Of a stretch of 5,722 nt of DNA, positions 1 to 5,722 are shown one piece after another. Below the pieces are notes generated by a model. It had not been told where the DNA came from and ran no database searches. It was given only the letters and a program-made list of their open reading frames with translations. Within the stretch, counting starts at the first letter, position 1, and every line of letters starts with the position of its first letter. The stretch lies in assembly GCA_026000155.1 (NCBI GenBank), contig BNYG01000070.1:1-5722 (forward strand), given 5' to 3'. The position numbers were made by a program, and so were the translations under genes. Origin of the DNA: Bacteroidia bacterium. GTDB taxonomy: Bacteria > Bacteroidota > Bacteroidia > Bacteroidales > Azobacteroidaceae.

Positions 1-2104
1 CCCCTTCCAGCCGCAGCCGGATGGTTTCTCCCTGGAAATAAGAACCGGCGAAGACCGGTTTTTGCAGCGTTATTCCGTTGATAGAAACCACAGGACTTCC
101 TTTCAAATCCGGGGATGTTTCCAGAGTCATCGCCATCACGGTTCCCAAATCGAAGAACTCTTTCAAATGGGTATAAACGTGTGCATTCCGTTCTTGGCAC
201 CAGTTTTTCATCAGGTTTATTTCATTGTGCCAGAAATCCATGTTCATCCACCATTGCGTTTCTTCATCCCGCCACCGCAAAAGATGATTTTCCATGACCG
301 GTTCCAGCATTTGCTGAATACTGTCCATGATTTGTGAGGTGGCATTATAGTGTAGAATATCGCCCAAATAAATAGCAAAGCGGCTGTAAAATTCCTTTTT
401 GAAAGAATCCTGCGACAATAAAGCCCGGAATAATTTCCGTTCATCATCATTATTTTCCATGTTGTATTGTAAGGCATTATGATCGACCGGATTCGCCTCC
501 CATATTCCTAAACCGTGATCCAGGTCTTTCAATATAAACCGCCATTTGCCGGCCGTTGTTTTAGGTTTCCACATCACCATATTATTATGCGGAAAATCCG
601 TATTGGAAACATAAATTTCCAGAATCATATAATTGATATACTCATTGATATCTATCTGATCCATCAACCATTGGTAATTTATTTGATTGAGAGATTTCCA
701 TAATTCACTCATTAATCGATACCAGTCCGCGAGATCTCCTGTTTTTAAATCTCCCCACCAATTTTCAATCAGGTCAATATCTTCCGTCCCATAATTGGCC
801 AAAACGAAATCTTCATTCGAACGTTCCCGCAAATTTTGAATGCCCCAGTATTTTCCATTGAGGTAAAAAATCGCCGGCTGGTATTCCTGATAGTCCACAT
901 CCACTTTCCGGCCCATGAATAATTGGATAGCCGCATCGCGGAAATGGGTGCTGAAAAAATCATTTCCGGAATTGCGAATCATAAACGACCGGATGTCCTG
1001 TCCCGGTTTTTCGTTAAACAGATCATGATCAAAATTTTTGATTCCAAAACGTTTATGTCCGTAAATAATAAGAGGTTTTTGAACGCTGGCTCGCGACCAA
1101 CCGCCTGAAATCCGCATTTCGCCCAATTGATTCAATACTGCGCCCTTATTTTGTAACGGAAAATATTCGAAATTCACCGGGCGCCGCCAATCGTTATTCC
1201 AATTGGCTTTATAATCCACTCCGTTCCCCTCTTTACCATATACTCCATTGCCTTGGCAATAAATTCCAAATTCTTCATCCCAAAGATAAGATTCATCCAA
1301 ACTAATGGAAATGACCGGCAATTCCATGTCCTTGGAAACAATAATATAAGAATGCGCTTGCGAACGGTTTGTCAGATAATCCGGATGAATGATTTTGGCT
1401 TTCAGAACCGCTGTTTCCGGAATGATCAATTCTTCCGAATAAACCGGAGAATCTACCGTTGGTTCCGAATGATCCAAGGTATAATGAATATTCAACATGG
1501 TCACTTCTGCCGGTAGGTTTGCCGGCAAAGATAAACTTACCCGGACGGAATCCTTGAATATGCCTCCCGGCTGACTGAAAACGGGATTTTCCAATACCCT
1601 GTCCGAAAATTTTCCTCCATTGGGTTGATTGGGACTTGACATTACAAAATTTTCCCACACCGGTCCTCCATCAATAGTCCTTCCCCTGGAAATATTCGGA
1701 GCCGGTTGTTTGGGAATAAAAGTTACCGAATCAATTACGTTTTTATCGGTATCAAACAAATAGATGCTTCCTCCATTCCCACTGTCCAAATGAAAAGAAG
1801 TGTGCAGACCGGATGCCGCCTTATCGCAATAAACCAAGATATATCCTTGTGCCGGAACAAGGGCCGGTTGATTGAATTTCCATCCTTGGCTATAATCCTG
1901 TGTTTCGGCAATATACCAGTCTTGTATATCCACATCCTGTCCGGAGTCGTTGTAGAGTTCCACCCAACTATCGGGAAATTCCTGCAAATCGTCCCTAACC
2001 CAGTCGATATTACTTTGCATGAATTCATTAATCCATATTTTTGCCGACAAAGATTGGGTTAGCGCAATACATACTGCCGGAAATAGTATAAAATATTTTT
2101 TCAT
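1..2104 (-). CDS. Exported CotH-kinase-family protein with lamin-tail-like domain (partial, C-terminus off the left edge)
   Basis: The frame is open from ATG at 2104-2102 to the window edge with no stop, giving 701 residues. Residues 1-21 form a signal peptide (MKK, hydrophobic stretch, then SLSA before K22), which favours this start over the next Met at 29. Residues 22-165 resemble a lamin tail domain: INEF, SWVELYN, DWYIAE, ALVPAQGYILVYCD, and a closing ISRGRTIDGGPVWENF. Residues 172-254 resemble the chitobiase C-terminal/Fn3-associated repeat (PVFSQPGGIF, YTLDHSEPT, AVLKAKI). Residues 262-610 read as a CotH kinase domain: GGWSRAS, FMIRNSGNDF, YWGIQNLRERSNEDF at 418-432, SNTDFPHNNM at 499-508 and FILKDLDHG at 522-530. 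D502, D526 and D528 are candidate catalytic or metal ligands by analogy with CotH. Family members phosphorylate proteins in spore coats; in non-sporing Bacteroidetes the substrate is unknown. The protein is probably secreted or periplasmic. Whether a type IX sorting domain ends it cannot be seen. The family assignment is confident; the activity is inferred. Confidence 0.85.
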   Translation of the reverse strand, partial: MKKYFILFPAVCIALTQSLSAKIWINEFMQSNIDWVRDDLQEFPDSWVELYNDSGQDVDIQDWYIAETQDYSQGWKFNQPALVPAQGYILVYCDKAASGLHTSFHLDSGNGGSIYLFDTDKNVIDSVTFIPKQPAPNISRGRTIDGGPVWENFVMSSPNQPNGGKFSDRVLENPVFSQPGGIFKDSVRVSLSLPANLPAEVTMLNIHYTLDHSEPTVDSPVYSEELIIPETAVLKAKIIHPDYLTNRSQAHSYIIVSKDMELPVISISLDESYLWDEEFGIYCQGNGVYGKEGNGVDYKANWNNDWRRPVNFEYFPLQNKGAVLNQLGEMRISGGWSRASVQKPLIIYGHKRFGIKNFDHDLFNEKPGQDIRSFMIRNSGNDFFSTHFRDAAIQLFMGRKVDVDYQEYQPAIFYLNGKYWGIQNLRERSNEDFVLANYGTEDIDLIENWWGDLKTGDLADWYRLMSELWKSLNQINYQWLMDQIDINEYINYMILEIYVSNTDFPHNNMVMWKPKTTAGKWRFILKDLDHGLGIWEANPVDHNALQYNMENNDDERKLFRALLSQDSFKKEFYSRFAIYLGDILHYNATSQIMDSIQQMLEPVMENHLLRWRDEETQWWMNMDFWHNEINLMKNWCQERNAHVYTHLKEFFDLGTVMAMTLETSPDLKGSPVVSINGITLQKPVFAGSYFQGETIRLRLEG

Positions 2105-2109
2105 CGTCG

Positions 2110-2117
2110 CAAAGATA
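2110..2117 (-). promoter_or_regulatory. Bacteroidetes-type -7 box for the CotH-family gene
   Basis: Read on the minus strand this is TATCTTTG, matching the Bacteroidetes sigma-ABfr -7 consensus TAnnTTTG. Only five bases (CGACG) separate it from the ATG at 2104, so transcription would begin at or within a few bases of the start codon and the mRNA would be nearly leaderless. No clear TTTG -33 box lies at the usual spacing; the upstream DNA is only A/T-rich. Confidence 0.5.
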
Positions 2118-2159
2118 TAAATTTTTGTTTTATTTTTTTCATTTTTCATTTTTTTTCCG

Positions 2160-2167
2160 TACCTTTG
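2160..2167 (+). promoter_or_regulatory. Bacteroidetes-type -7 box for the metK leader
   Basis: TACCTTTG matches TAnnTTTG. A start about 5-7 bases downstream falls near 2172-2174, immediately before the first base of the long-range helix (2175) in the leader. That spacing supports this being the real metK promoter. It leaves a 5' UTR of about 140 nt. A TTTG occurs at 2124-2127 but is too far upstream to be a normal -33 element. Confidence 0.55.
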
Positions 2168-2174
2168 CACCGTA

Positions 2175-2273
2175 ATTAGAAAGTGGATAGATTTGTATGC
2201 TTGCAACCACAGAAAAAAATGCTAAAAACCATTGATATGGTTAATACACGGCAAATTCTTTTCGCTTTCTGAT
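2175..2273 (+). promoter_or_regulatory. Candidate antiterminator: long-range helix 2175-2187 with 2261-2273
   Basis: The strand 2175-2187 is complementary to 2261-2273 over 13 contiguous base pairs, three of them G-U (2177-2271, 2184-2264, 2186-2262). The 5' strand includes the 5' arm of aptamer P1 (2183-2186). The 3' strand includes most of the terminator's 5' arm (2267-2274). The helix therefore cannot coexist with either P1 or the terminator. This is the arrangement expected for an OFF switch in which SAM stabilises P1, frees the terminator arm and stops transcription. A separate 6-bp hairpin (AACCAT 2227-2232 with ATGGTT 2237-2242) lies between and could compete with the aptamer's 3' strand. 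Confidence 0.6.
2178..2232 (+). ncRNA. SAM-II-like (SAM-alpha) riboswitch aptamer upstream of metK
   Basis: The leader holds, in order, the elements I associate with the SAM-II aptamer: a P1 stem GTGG (2183-2186) with CCAC (2207-2210), GATTTG (2190-2195) entering the loop, GCTTGCA (2199-2205), an A-rich linker (2211-2219) and GCTAAAA (2221-2227). Possible pseudoknot pairings are GCA 2203-2205 with TGC 2220-2222, and ATG 2197-2199 with CAT 2230-2232. These are short and I could not establish P2 firmly. Relative to examples I remember there are about two extra bases between P1 and GATTTG. The position before metK, whose product is SAM, fits feedback control. The downstream terminator and competing helix add independent support. 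SAM-II is best known from Alphaproteobacteria; occurrence in Bacteroidetes is recalled, not checked. Confidence 0.62.
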
Positions 2274-2300
2274 ACATCGTTATCAGAATTTTTTATTTTT
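2267..2300 (+). terminator. Intrinsic terminator/attenuator in the metK leader
   Basis: TTCTGATA (2267-2274) pairs perfectly with TATCAGAA (2281-2288) around a 6-nt loop, an 8-bp stem followed directly by TTTTTTATTTTT (2289-2300). It ends 14 bases before the metK ATG. The stem is A/T-rich and so modest in strength. Its placement between an aptamer-like element and the start codon suggests conditional termination instead of the end of an upstream gene, since no plus-strand gene precedes it. Confidence 0.6.
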
Positions 2301-2314
2301 AAAACAACACAAAA

Positions 2315-3577
2315 ATGAGTTATTTATTCACTTCCGAATCGGTATCTGAAGGTCATCCCGATAAAGTGGCCGACCAGATTTCAGATGCCCTGCTTGATCA
2401 GTTTCTGGCGTATGATCCTGATTCTAAAGTAGCTTGCGAAACATTAGTTACCACCGGCCAGGTCGTATTGGCCGGAGAAGTCAAATCCAAAGCGTATGTC
2501 GATATTCCCGATGTGGCACGGAGAGTAATCGAAAAAATCGGTTACACCAAGAGCGAATATCAATTTGAAGCCAAATCGTGCGGTATCCTGGCGGCTATTC
2601 ACGAGCAATCGGCGGATATTAACCGCGGTGTGGAACGGGAAGATCCGCTCAACCAGGGAGCCGGCGACCAGGGGATGATGTTCGGTTATGCCACTAACGA
2701 AACGGCGAACTATATGCCTTTGGCTCTGGATCTTTCCCATCAATTGTTAATTGAATTGGCGGCTATCCGTAAAAATGAAATTGAGTTGATGCCTTACCTT
2801 CGTCCCGATGCCAAATCGCAGGTGACGATCCGGTATCATGAAAATGGAACGCCCGAAGGCATCGATACCATCGTCATTTCCACCCAGCACGATGAATTCG
2901 ATTCCGATGAGGCCATGCAGGCTAAAATTAAAGAAGATGTGATCAACATCCTCATTCCGAGGGTCAAAGCCAAATACCCGGCACAGATACAGGCTTTGTT
3001 CAATAAAGACATCAAGTATCACGTCAACCCGACCGGCAAATTCGTCATCGGAGGTCCTCACGGAGATACCGGACTGACCGGACGGAAAATCATTGTCGAT
3101 ACTTACGGTGGAAAAGGAGCGCACGGCGGCGGCGCTTTTTCGGGAAAAGATCCTTCGAAAGTCGATCGTTCGGCAGCGTATGCAGCCCGGCATATTGCCA
3201 AAAATTTAGTGGCAGCCGGTATTTCCGATGAAATCCTGGTACAGGTAGCTTATGCCATCGGGGTAGCCGAACCGATGAATATTTTCATCAATACTTTCGG
3301 TAAAAACAAAACGAAATTCACCGATAGCCAGATCGCCGAAAAAGTGGCTGCTCTTTTCGATATGCGTCCCAAAGCGATTGAAACACGCCTGAAACTGCGG
3401 AATCCGATTTATTCGGAAACAGCAGCCTACGGACACATGGGCCGCCAACCGGAAACAGTGAAAAAAGTTTTCACCTCCCGATATACCGAAGAACCTACGA
3501 AAGAGATCGAAGTAGAATTATTTACATGGGAAAAATTAGATTATGTAGATAAAATCAAAGTGGCGATTCCGGCATAA
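2315..3577 (+). CDS. metK: S-adenosylmethionine synthetase (methionine adenosyltransferase)
   Basis: The enzyme makes S-adenosylmethionine from methionine and ATP, releasing phosphate and pyrophosphate, in the cytoplasm; it normally works as a tetramer with Mg2+ and K+. The 420-residue product is complete. It opens with [21 protein letters not shown] (residues 8-28), including H14, D16 and K17 of the ATP/metal site. It carries the ATP-binding signature [12 protein letters not shown] at 115-126, [16 protein letters not shown] at 251-266, and the phosphate-loop signature [10 protein letters not shown] at 271-280 followed by [11 protein letters not shown]. The length is somewhat above the roughly 384 residues of E. 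coli MetK, as I expect for Bacteroidetes. The ATG at 2315 places the SVSEGHPDK motif at the usual distance from the N-terminus. The start has an A-rich leader and no Shine-Dalgarno. A riboswitch-like leader precedes it, so repression by SAM is likely. Nothing in the sequence looks damaged. Confidence 0.98.
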   Translation: MSYLFTSESVSEGHPDKVADQISDALLDQFLAYDPDSKVACETLVTTGQVVLAGEVKSKAYVDIPDVARRVIEKIGYTKSEYQFEAKSCGILAAIHEQSADINRGVEREDPLNQGAGDQGMMFGYATNETANYMPLALDLSHQLLIELAAIRKNEIELMPYLRPDAKSQVTIRYHENGTPEGIDTIVISTQHDEFDSDEAMQAKIKEDVINILIPRVKAKYPAQIQALFNKDIKYHVNPTGKFVIGGPHGDTGLTGRKIIVDTYGGKGAHGGGAFSGKDPSKVDRSAAYAARHIAKNLVAAGISDEILVQVAYAIGVAEPMNIFINTFGKNKTKFTDSQIAEKVAALFDMRPKAIETRLKLRNPIYSETAAYGHMGRQPETVKKVFTSRYTEEPTKEIEVELFTWEKLDYVDKIKVAIPA

Positions 3578-3593
3578 TATAATCCATTATTTT

Positions 3594-3601
3594 TATCTTT
3601 G
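3594..3601 (+). promoter_or_regulatory. Bacteroidetes-type -7 box upstream of the SpoIID-like gene
   Basis: TATCTTTG in the 50-bp gap after metK matches TAnnTTTG. Transcription would start near 3606-3608, about 20 bases before the ATG at 3628. No clear -33 TTTG is present, and no terminator hairpin follows metK, so read-through from metK is also possible. Confidence 0.5.
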
Positions 3602-3627
3602 AGGTCGATTTTAATCAATAGATTACG

Positions 3628-4935
3628 ATGAATATACCAGCAATAGAAGTCGGAATTATGTCTGCTGAATCCATTCGCTTCAAACTCAATGGCCGTTTTG
3701 TTTCGTCCACCGGTGAAGAAATTGCTGATGAAGAGCGGACTGTTTCGCTTGCGGATAGGAAAGCACCCTTAGTATTTGAACCCCTCGACCCGGATAATGG
3801 TAATTTTGAATTGTTCCATGTCGTTATTGGCATGAAATTTCATTGGGAACGGGAAGAAACACAACGATTTAAGGGAAAATTAAAATTATTTGTTGAAAAC
3901 GGCTTGATTACCGCAGTCAATATTCTTCCCATTGAAGACTATCTTTTAAGCGTGATTTCTTCGGAAATGAGCGCCACCTCTTCCGTTGAATTATTGAAAG
4001 CGCATGCCGTTATTTCCCGCAGCTGGCTGTTGGCTCAAATACAAAAGAGTAGAGACGTGGCACGCCACGTCTCTGAATACAAGACATTTATCCCCAATGA
4101 AGAGGGCTACATCAAATGGTACGACCGGGAAGACCACACGCATTTTGATGTTTGCGCCGACGACCATTGTCAACGCTACCAAGGGATTACCAAAGTTTCG
4201 TCCAAACAAGTATATGAAGCGTTAAAGGCGACTGCGGGAGAGGTTATTACCTGTAACAATGCCGTTTGCGACGCTCGTTTTTACAAATGTTGCGGTGGAA
4301 TTACCGAAACATTTGAAAATGTGTGGGAGCCGGTCCATCATCCCTACCTCACGAAAGTGATTGATAATGATGTTGTTCCCGAAGGTTATAACACCGATCT
4401 CACGAAAGAAGAAAACGCCCGGAAATGGATTCTTTCCAATCCGCCCGCTTATTGCAATACCCACGATAAAGAAGTATTGTCGCAAGTGCTGAACGATTAT
4501 GATCAGGAAACGCAGGATTTTTACCGCTGGGAAGTAAAACTTACGCAAGCGGAAATCAAAGACTTGCTGTTCCGCAAAGCCGGCATTGATGTAGGGGATG
4601 TGCTGGATTTGATTCCGGTAGAGCGCGGCGTATCCGGCCGGTTGATTCGCTTGAAAATAGTAGGCACAACAGGTACAATCGTGATTGGCAAGGAATTGGA
4701 AATTCGCAAGGCATTATCGGAATCGCATTTGTACAGTTCCGCCTTCATCGTAGAGACGCGATTAATCGCGTCTTTACAATCACCGCCAACAGAATTCATT
4801 TTAAAAGGCGCAGGTTGGGGACATGGCGTAGGCCTTTGCCAAATCGGCGCCGCCATCATGGGCGCAAACGGTTATTCCTGTCAGGACATATTAACACATT
4901 ATTTTCCAAATGCAGAATTACGAAAGATCTATTAA
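3628..4935 (+). CDS. SpoIID/LytB-domain protein (putative peptidoglycan lytic transglycosylase)
   Basis: The 435-residue product shows the SpoIID/LytB hallmarks. These are PIEDYLLSVISSEM (101-114), where E113 aligns with the catalytic Glu of SpoIID; LLKAHAVISRSW (122-133); QRYQG (182-186); CCGGITETFENVW (221-233); HPYLTKVID (238-246); and the closing GAGWGHGVGLCQIGA (394-408) before ILTHYFP. SpoIID enzymes cleave stem-peptide-free glycan strands of peptidoglycan; in non-sporing Bacteroidetes the role is unknown, and cell-wall turnover is inferred. An in-frame TAG at 3619-3621 rules out an upstream start, and no signal peptide or membrane segment is visible, odd for a wall enzyme. A Cys/His cluster (H172, C176, H180, C181, with C209, C214, C221, C222) may bind zinc; a zinc site is recalled from clostridial SpoIID. 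Two palindromic repeats are translated in frame, as SRDVARHVSE (141-150) and VETRLIASLQ (375-384). The gene is probably cotranscribed with the kinase downstream. Confidence 0.9.
   Translation: MNIPAIEVGIMSAESIRFKLNGRFVSSTGEEIADEERTVSLADRKAPLVFEPLDPDNGNFELFHVVIGMKFHWEREETQRFKGKLKLFVENGLITAVNILPIEDYLLSVISSEMSATSSVELLKAHAVISRSWLLAQIQKSRDVARHVSEYKTFIPNEEGYIKWYDREDHTHFDVCADDHCQRYQGITKVSSKQVYEALKATAGEVITCNNAVCDARFYKCCGGITETFENVWEPVHHPYLTKVIDNDVVPEGYNTDLTKEENARKWILSNPPAYCNTHDKEVLSQVLNDYDQETQDFYRWEVKLTQAEIKDLLFRKAGIDVGDVLDLIPVERGVSGRLIRLKIVGTTGTIVIGKELEIRKALSESHLYSSAFIVETRLIASLQSPPTEFILKGAGWGHGVGLCQIGAAIMGANGYSCQDILTHYFPNAELRKIY
4049..4076 (+). repeat. Palindromic repeat, copy 1 (inside the SpoIID-like gene)
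   Basis: A 28-bp element GTAGAGAC-N12-GTCTCTGA with core GTGGCACGCCAC. AGAGACGTGGC (4051-4061) pairs with GCCACGTCTCT (4064-4074), leaving two central bases. The last two bases (GA) depart from the AC of the other copies. It is read in frame as part of residues 141-150, in a stretch between the conserved AVISRSW helix and the IKWYDREDH segment, so it probably sits in a surface loop. Confidence 0.85.
4750..4777 (+). repeat. Palindromic repeat, copy 2 (inside the SpoIID-like gene)
   Basis: A 28-bp element GTAGAGAC-N12-GTCTTTAC with perfect palindromic core GCGATTAATCGC. The whole unit is self-complementary over 14-bp arms except one position, which is a G-U pair in RNA. It is translated in frame as VETRLIASL plus Q (375-384), between YSSAFIV and the conserved FILKGAGWGHG. 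Its reading phase differs from that of the other two copies. Confidence 0.88.
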
Positions 4936-4970
4936 AGAAATCTTGCAAGAAGAAAATAGATATAAAAATT

Positions 4971-5722
4971 ATGATTTTAATAGCAGATAGCGGTTCTACA
5001 AAAACCGATTGGTGTGTGGCGGAGCACGGAAAGCAGGTGCAACGCCTTACGACCAAAGGCATCAACCCTTATTTTCAGTCGGAAGAAGAAATAACGAAAG
5101 AGCTTCAAACGGCTTTGTTACCTCAACTGGGTAGAGACACGGCATGCCGTGTCTCTACAGCATGCCGTGTCTCTACAACATTCGAGGCAATCTATTTCTA
5201 TGGCACCGGTTGTTTGCCCGGGAAAATTCCGATGATGAAACAAGCCTTGGGCCATCAGCTCACGACTGCTAAGATCGAAGTCTGTTCCGATATGGTGGGC
5301 GCCGCTCGCGGACTGCCGGGAAGGGAGCCGGGGATCATTTGTATCTTGGGTACAGGCTCTAATTCCTGTTATTACGATGGCGAAAAGATTGTTAGCAATG
5401 TTTCTCCTTTAGGATTTATCCTGGGTGATGAAGGAAGCGGTGCGGCGCTCGGTAAATTGCTGGTAGGCGATCTGTTGAAAAATCAATTACCGGAAGGTTT
5501 GAAAGAAAAATTCCTGCAACAGTTTGATTTGACTCCGGGCGATATTATCGAACGGGTGTACCGGCAGCCTTTTCCCAATCGTTTTTTGGCGAGCCTGTCG
5601 CCTTTTTTAGCACAGAATATCCAAATACCGGCATTAAGAGCTTTGGTATTGAATGGTTTCAAAGCCTTTCTGACCCGTAATGTGATGCAATACGATTATC
5701 AACATCATAAAGTGCATTTTAC
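4971..5722 (+). CDS. BadF/BadG/BcrA/BcrD ATPase-family sugar kinase, N-acetylglucosamine kinase-like (partial, C-terminus off the right edge)
   Basis: The frame is open from ATG 4971 to the window end, giving 250 residues; family members of this type are about 280-290, so roughly 30-40 are missing. It belongs to the ASKHA actin-like ATPase fold. The phosphate-1 loop is ADSGSTKTDW (5-14), YFYGTGC lies at 75-81, the phosphate-2 loop is LGTGSNS (126-132), and PLGFILGDEGSGAALGK (146-162) follows. D107 in CSDMVGAAR is the likely catalytic base. The closest characterised relative by motif is N-acetylglucosamine kinase, which phosphorylates GlcNAc to GlcNAc-6-phosphate in the cytoplasm; substrate is inferred from the family. 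It starts 35 bp after the SpoIID-like stop, preceded by an A-rich run with no new promoter box, which suggests one operon. Residues 54-69 (GRDTACRVSTACRVST) come from a palindromic repeat plus a tandem duplication inserted between helix and strand before IYFYGTGC; the frame is intact. Confidence 0.88.
   Translation, partial: MILIADSGSTKTDWCVAEHGKQVQRLTTKGINPYFQSEEEITKELQTALLPQLGRDTACRVSTACRVSTTFEAIYFYGTGCLPGKIPMMKQALGHQLTTAKIEVCSDMVGAARGLPGREPGIICILGTGSNSCYYDGEKIVSNVSPLGFILGDEGSGAALGKLLVGDLLKNQLPEGLKEKFLQQFDLTPGDIIERVYRQPFPNRFLASLSPFLAQNIQIPALRALVLNGFKAFLTRNVMQYDYQHHKVHF
5131..5158 (+). repeat. Palindromic repeat, copy 3 (inside the kinase gene)
   Basis: A perfect 28-bp palindrome GTAGAGAC-N12-GTCTCTAC with core ACGGCATGCCGT, so all 14 base pairs match. 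It is translated in the same phase as copy 1 (AGA GAC codons), giving RDTACRVS. It lies in a region of the kinase that I expect to be a variable loop. Confidence 0.93.
5142..5177 (+). repeat. 18-bp perfect tandem duplication of the right half of palindrome copy 3
   Basis: Positions 5142-5159 and 5160-5177 are identical over 18 bases (GCATGCCGTGTCTCTACA) and adjacent. The unit is six codons, so the duplication preserves the frame and yields ACRVST twice (residues 58-63 and 64-69). It looks like slippage or recombination at the palindrome. Confidence 0.95.

Noticed and set aside
1302..1658. Possible frameshift in the CotH-family gene suggested by fragmentary minus-strand frames
   Set aside because: Translating continuously from 2104 gives 701 residues with no stop and domains in expected order, so there is no frameshift; the fragments are in other frames.
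62..2062. Several 60-118 residue open frames on both strands across the left 2.1 kb
   Set aside because: All lie inside the single long minus-strand frame that encodes recognisable CotH-family domains; their translations show no family motifs and they are shadow frames.
2124..2127. TTTG as a -33 element for the metK promoter
   Set aside because: It is 32 bases upstream of the -7 box, beyond the usual 19-21 base spacing in Bacteroidetes promoters.
2227..2242. AACCAT/ATGGTT hairpin as a stand-alone terminator
   Set aside because: It is followed by TTAATACACG with no U-tract; it is more likely part of the riboswitch expression platform or chance.
2444..3448. Minus-strand frames opposite metK
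   Set aside because: They are antisense shadows of a highly conserved complete metK and resemble no known protein.
4750..4777. Palindrome as a transcription terminator within the SpoIID-like gene
   Set aside because: It has no U-tract, lies inside an intact coding frame well before the stop, and belongs to a repeat family found at two other coding sites.
4049..5177. CRISPR-like repeats
   Set aside because: The three repeat units are about 350-700 bp apart, palindromic, variable in the core and inside genes; there are no regular spacers and no cas genes.

Overview
The window looks like a chromosomal segment from a member of the Bacteroidetes (Bacteroidota), probably Bacteroidales-like. Three upstream regions carry the phylum's TAnnTTTG-type -7 box (TATCTTTG or TACCTTTG), translation starts have A-rich leaders without a clear Shine-Dalgarno, and the encoded proteins read as Bacteroidetes versions of their families. 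No mobility genes, tRNA, rRNA or CRISPR array are visible.

Layout. The left 2.1 kb is one uninterrupted minus-strand reading frame that starts at 2104 and runs off the left edge (701 residues visible). It is an exported CotH-kinase-family protein with a signal peptide, a lamin-tail-like domain, a chitobiase C-terminal/Fn3-associated-like domain and then the CotH kinase-like domain. A 210-bp divergent intergenic region (2105-2314) follows. Its right part is a leader of about 140 nt for metK. The leader contains a SAM-II-like aptamer sequence, a hairpin with a U-rich tail that looks like an intrinsic terminator, and a 13-bp long-range pairing that could act as antiterminator and would exclude both the aptamer P1 stem and the terminator. 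Then come metK (S-adenosylmethionine synthetase, 2315-3577), a SpoIID/LytB-domain protein (3628-4935) and a BadF/BcrA-type sugar kinase resembling N-acetylglucosamine kinase (4971 to the right edge, C-terminus missing).

How the parts work together. metK appears to be feedback controlled by its own product, SAM, through transcription attenuation. The SpoIID-like protein and the kinase are 35 bp apart on the same strand and probably cotranscribed. A peptidoglycan-glycan-cleaving enzyme paired with an amino-sugar kinase suggests cell-wall turnover or recycling, but this is inference.

The most unusual signal is a dispersed family of 28-bp palindromes of the form GTAGAGAC-N12-GTCTCTAC. There are two copies inside the SpoIID-like gene and one in the kinase gene. 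The 8-bp ends are conserved, the 12-bp cores differ but stay self-complementary, and every copy is read through in frame, adding loop residues to the proteins. The kinase-gene copy also carries a perfect 18-bp tandem duplication.
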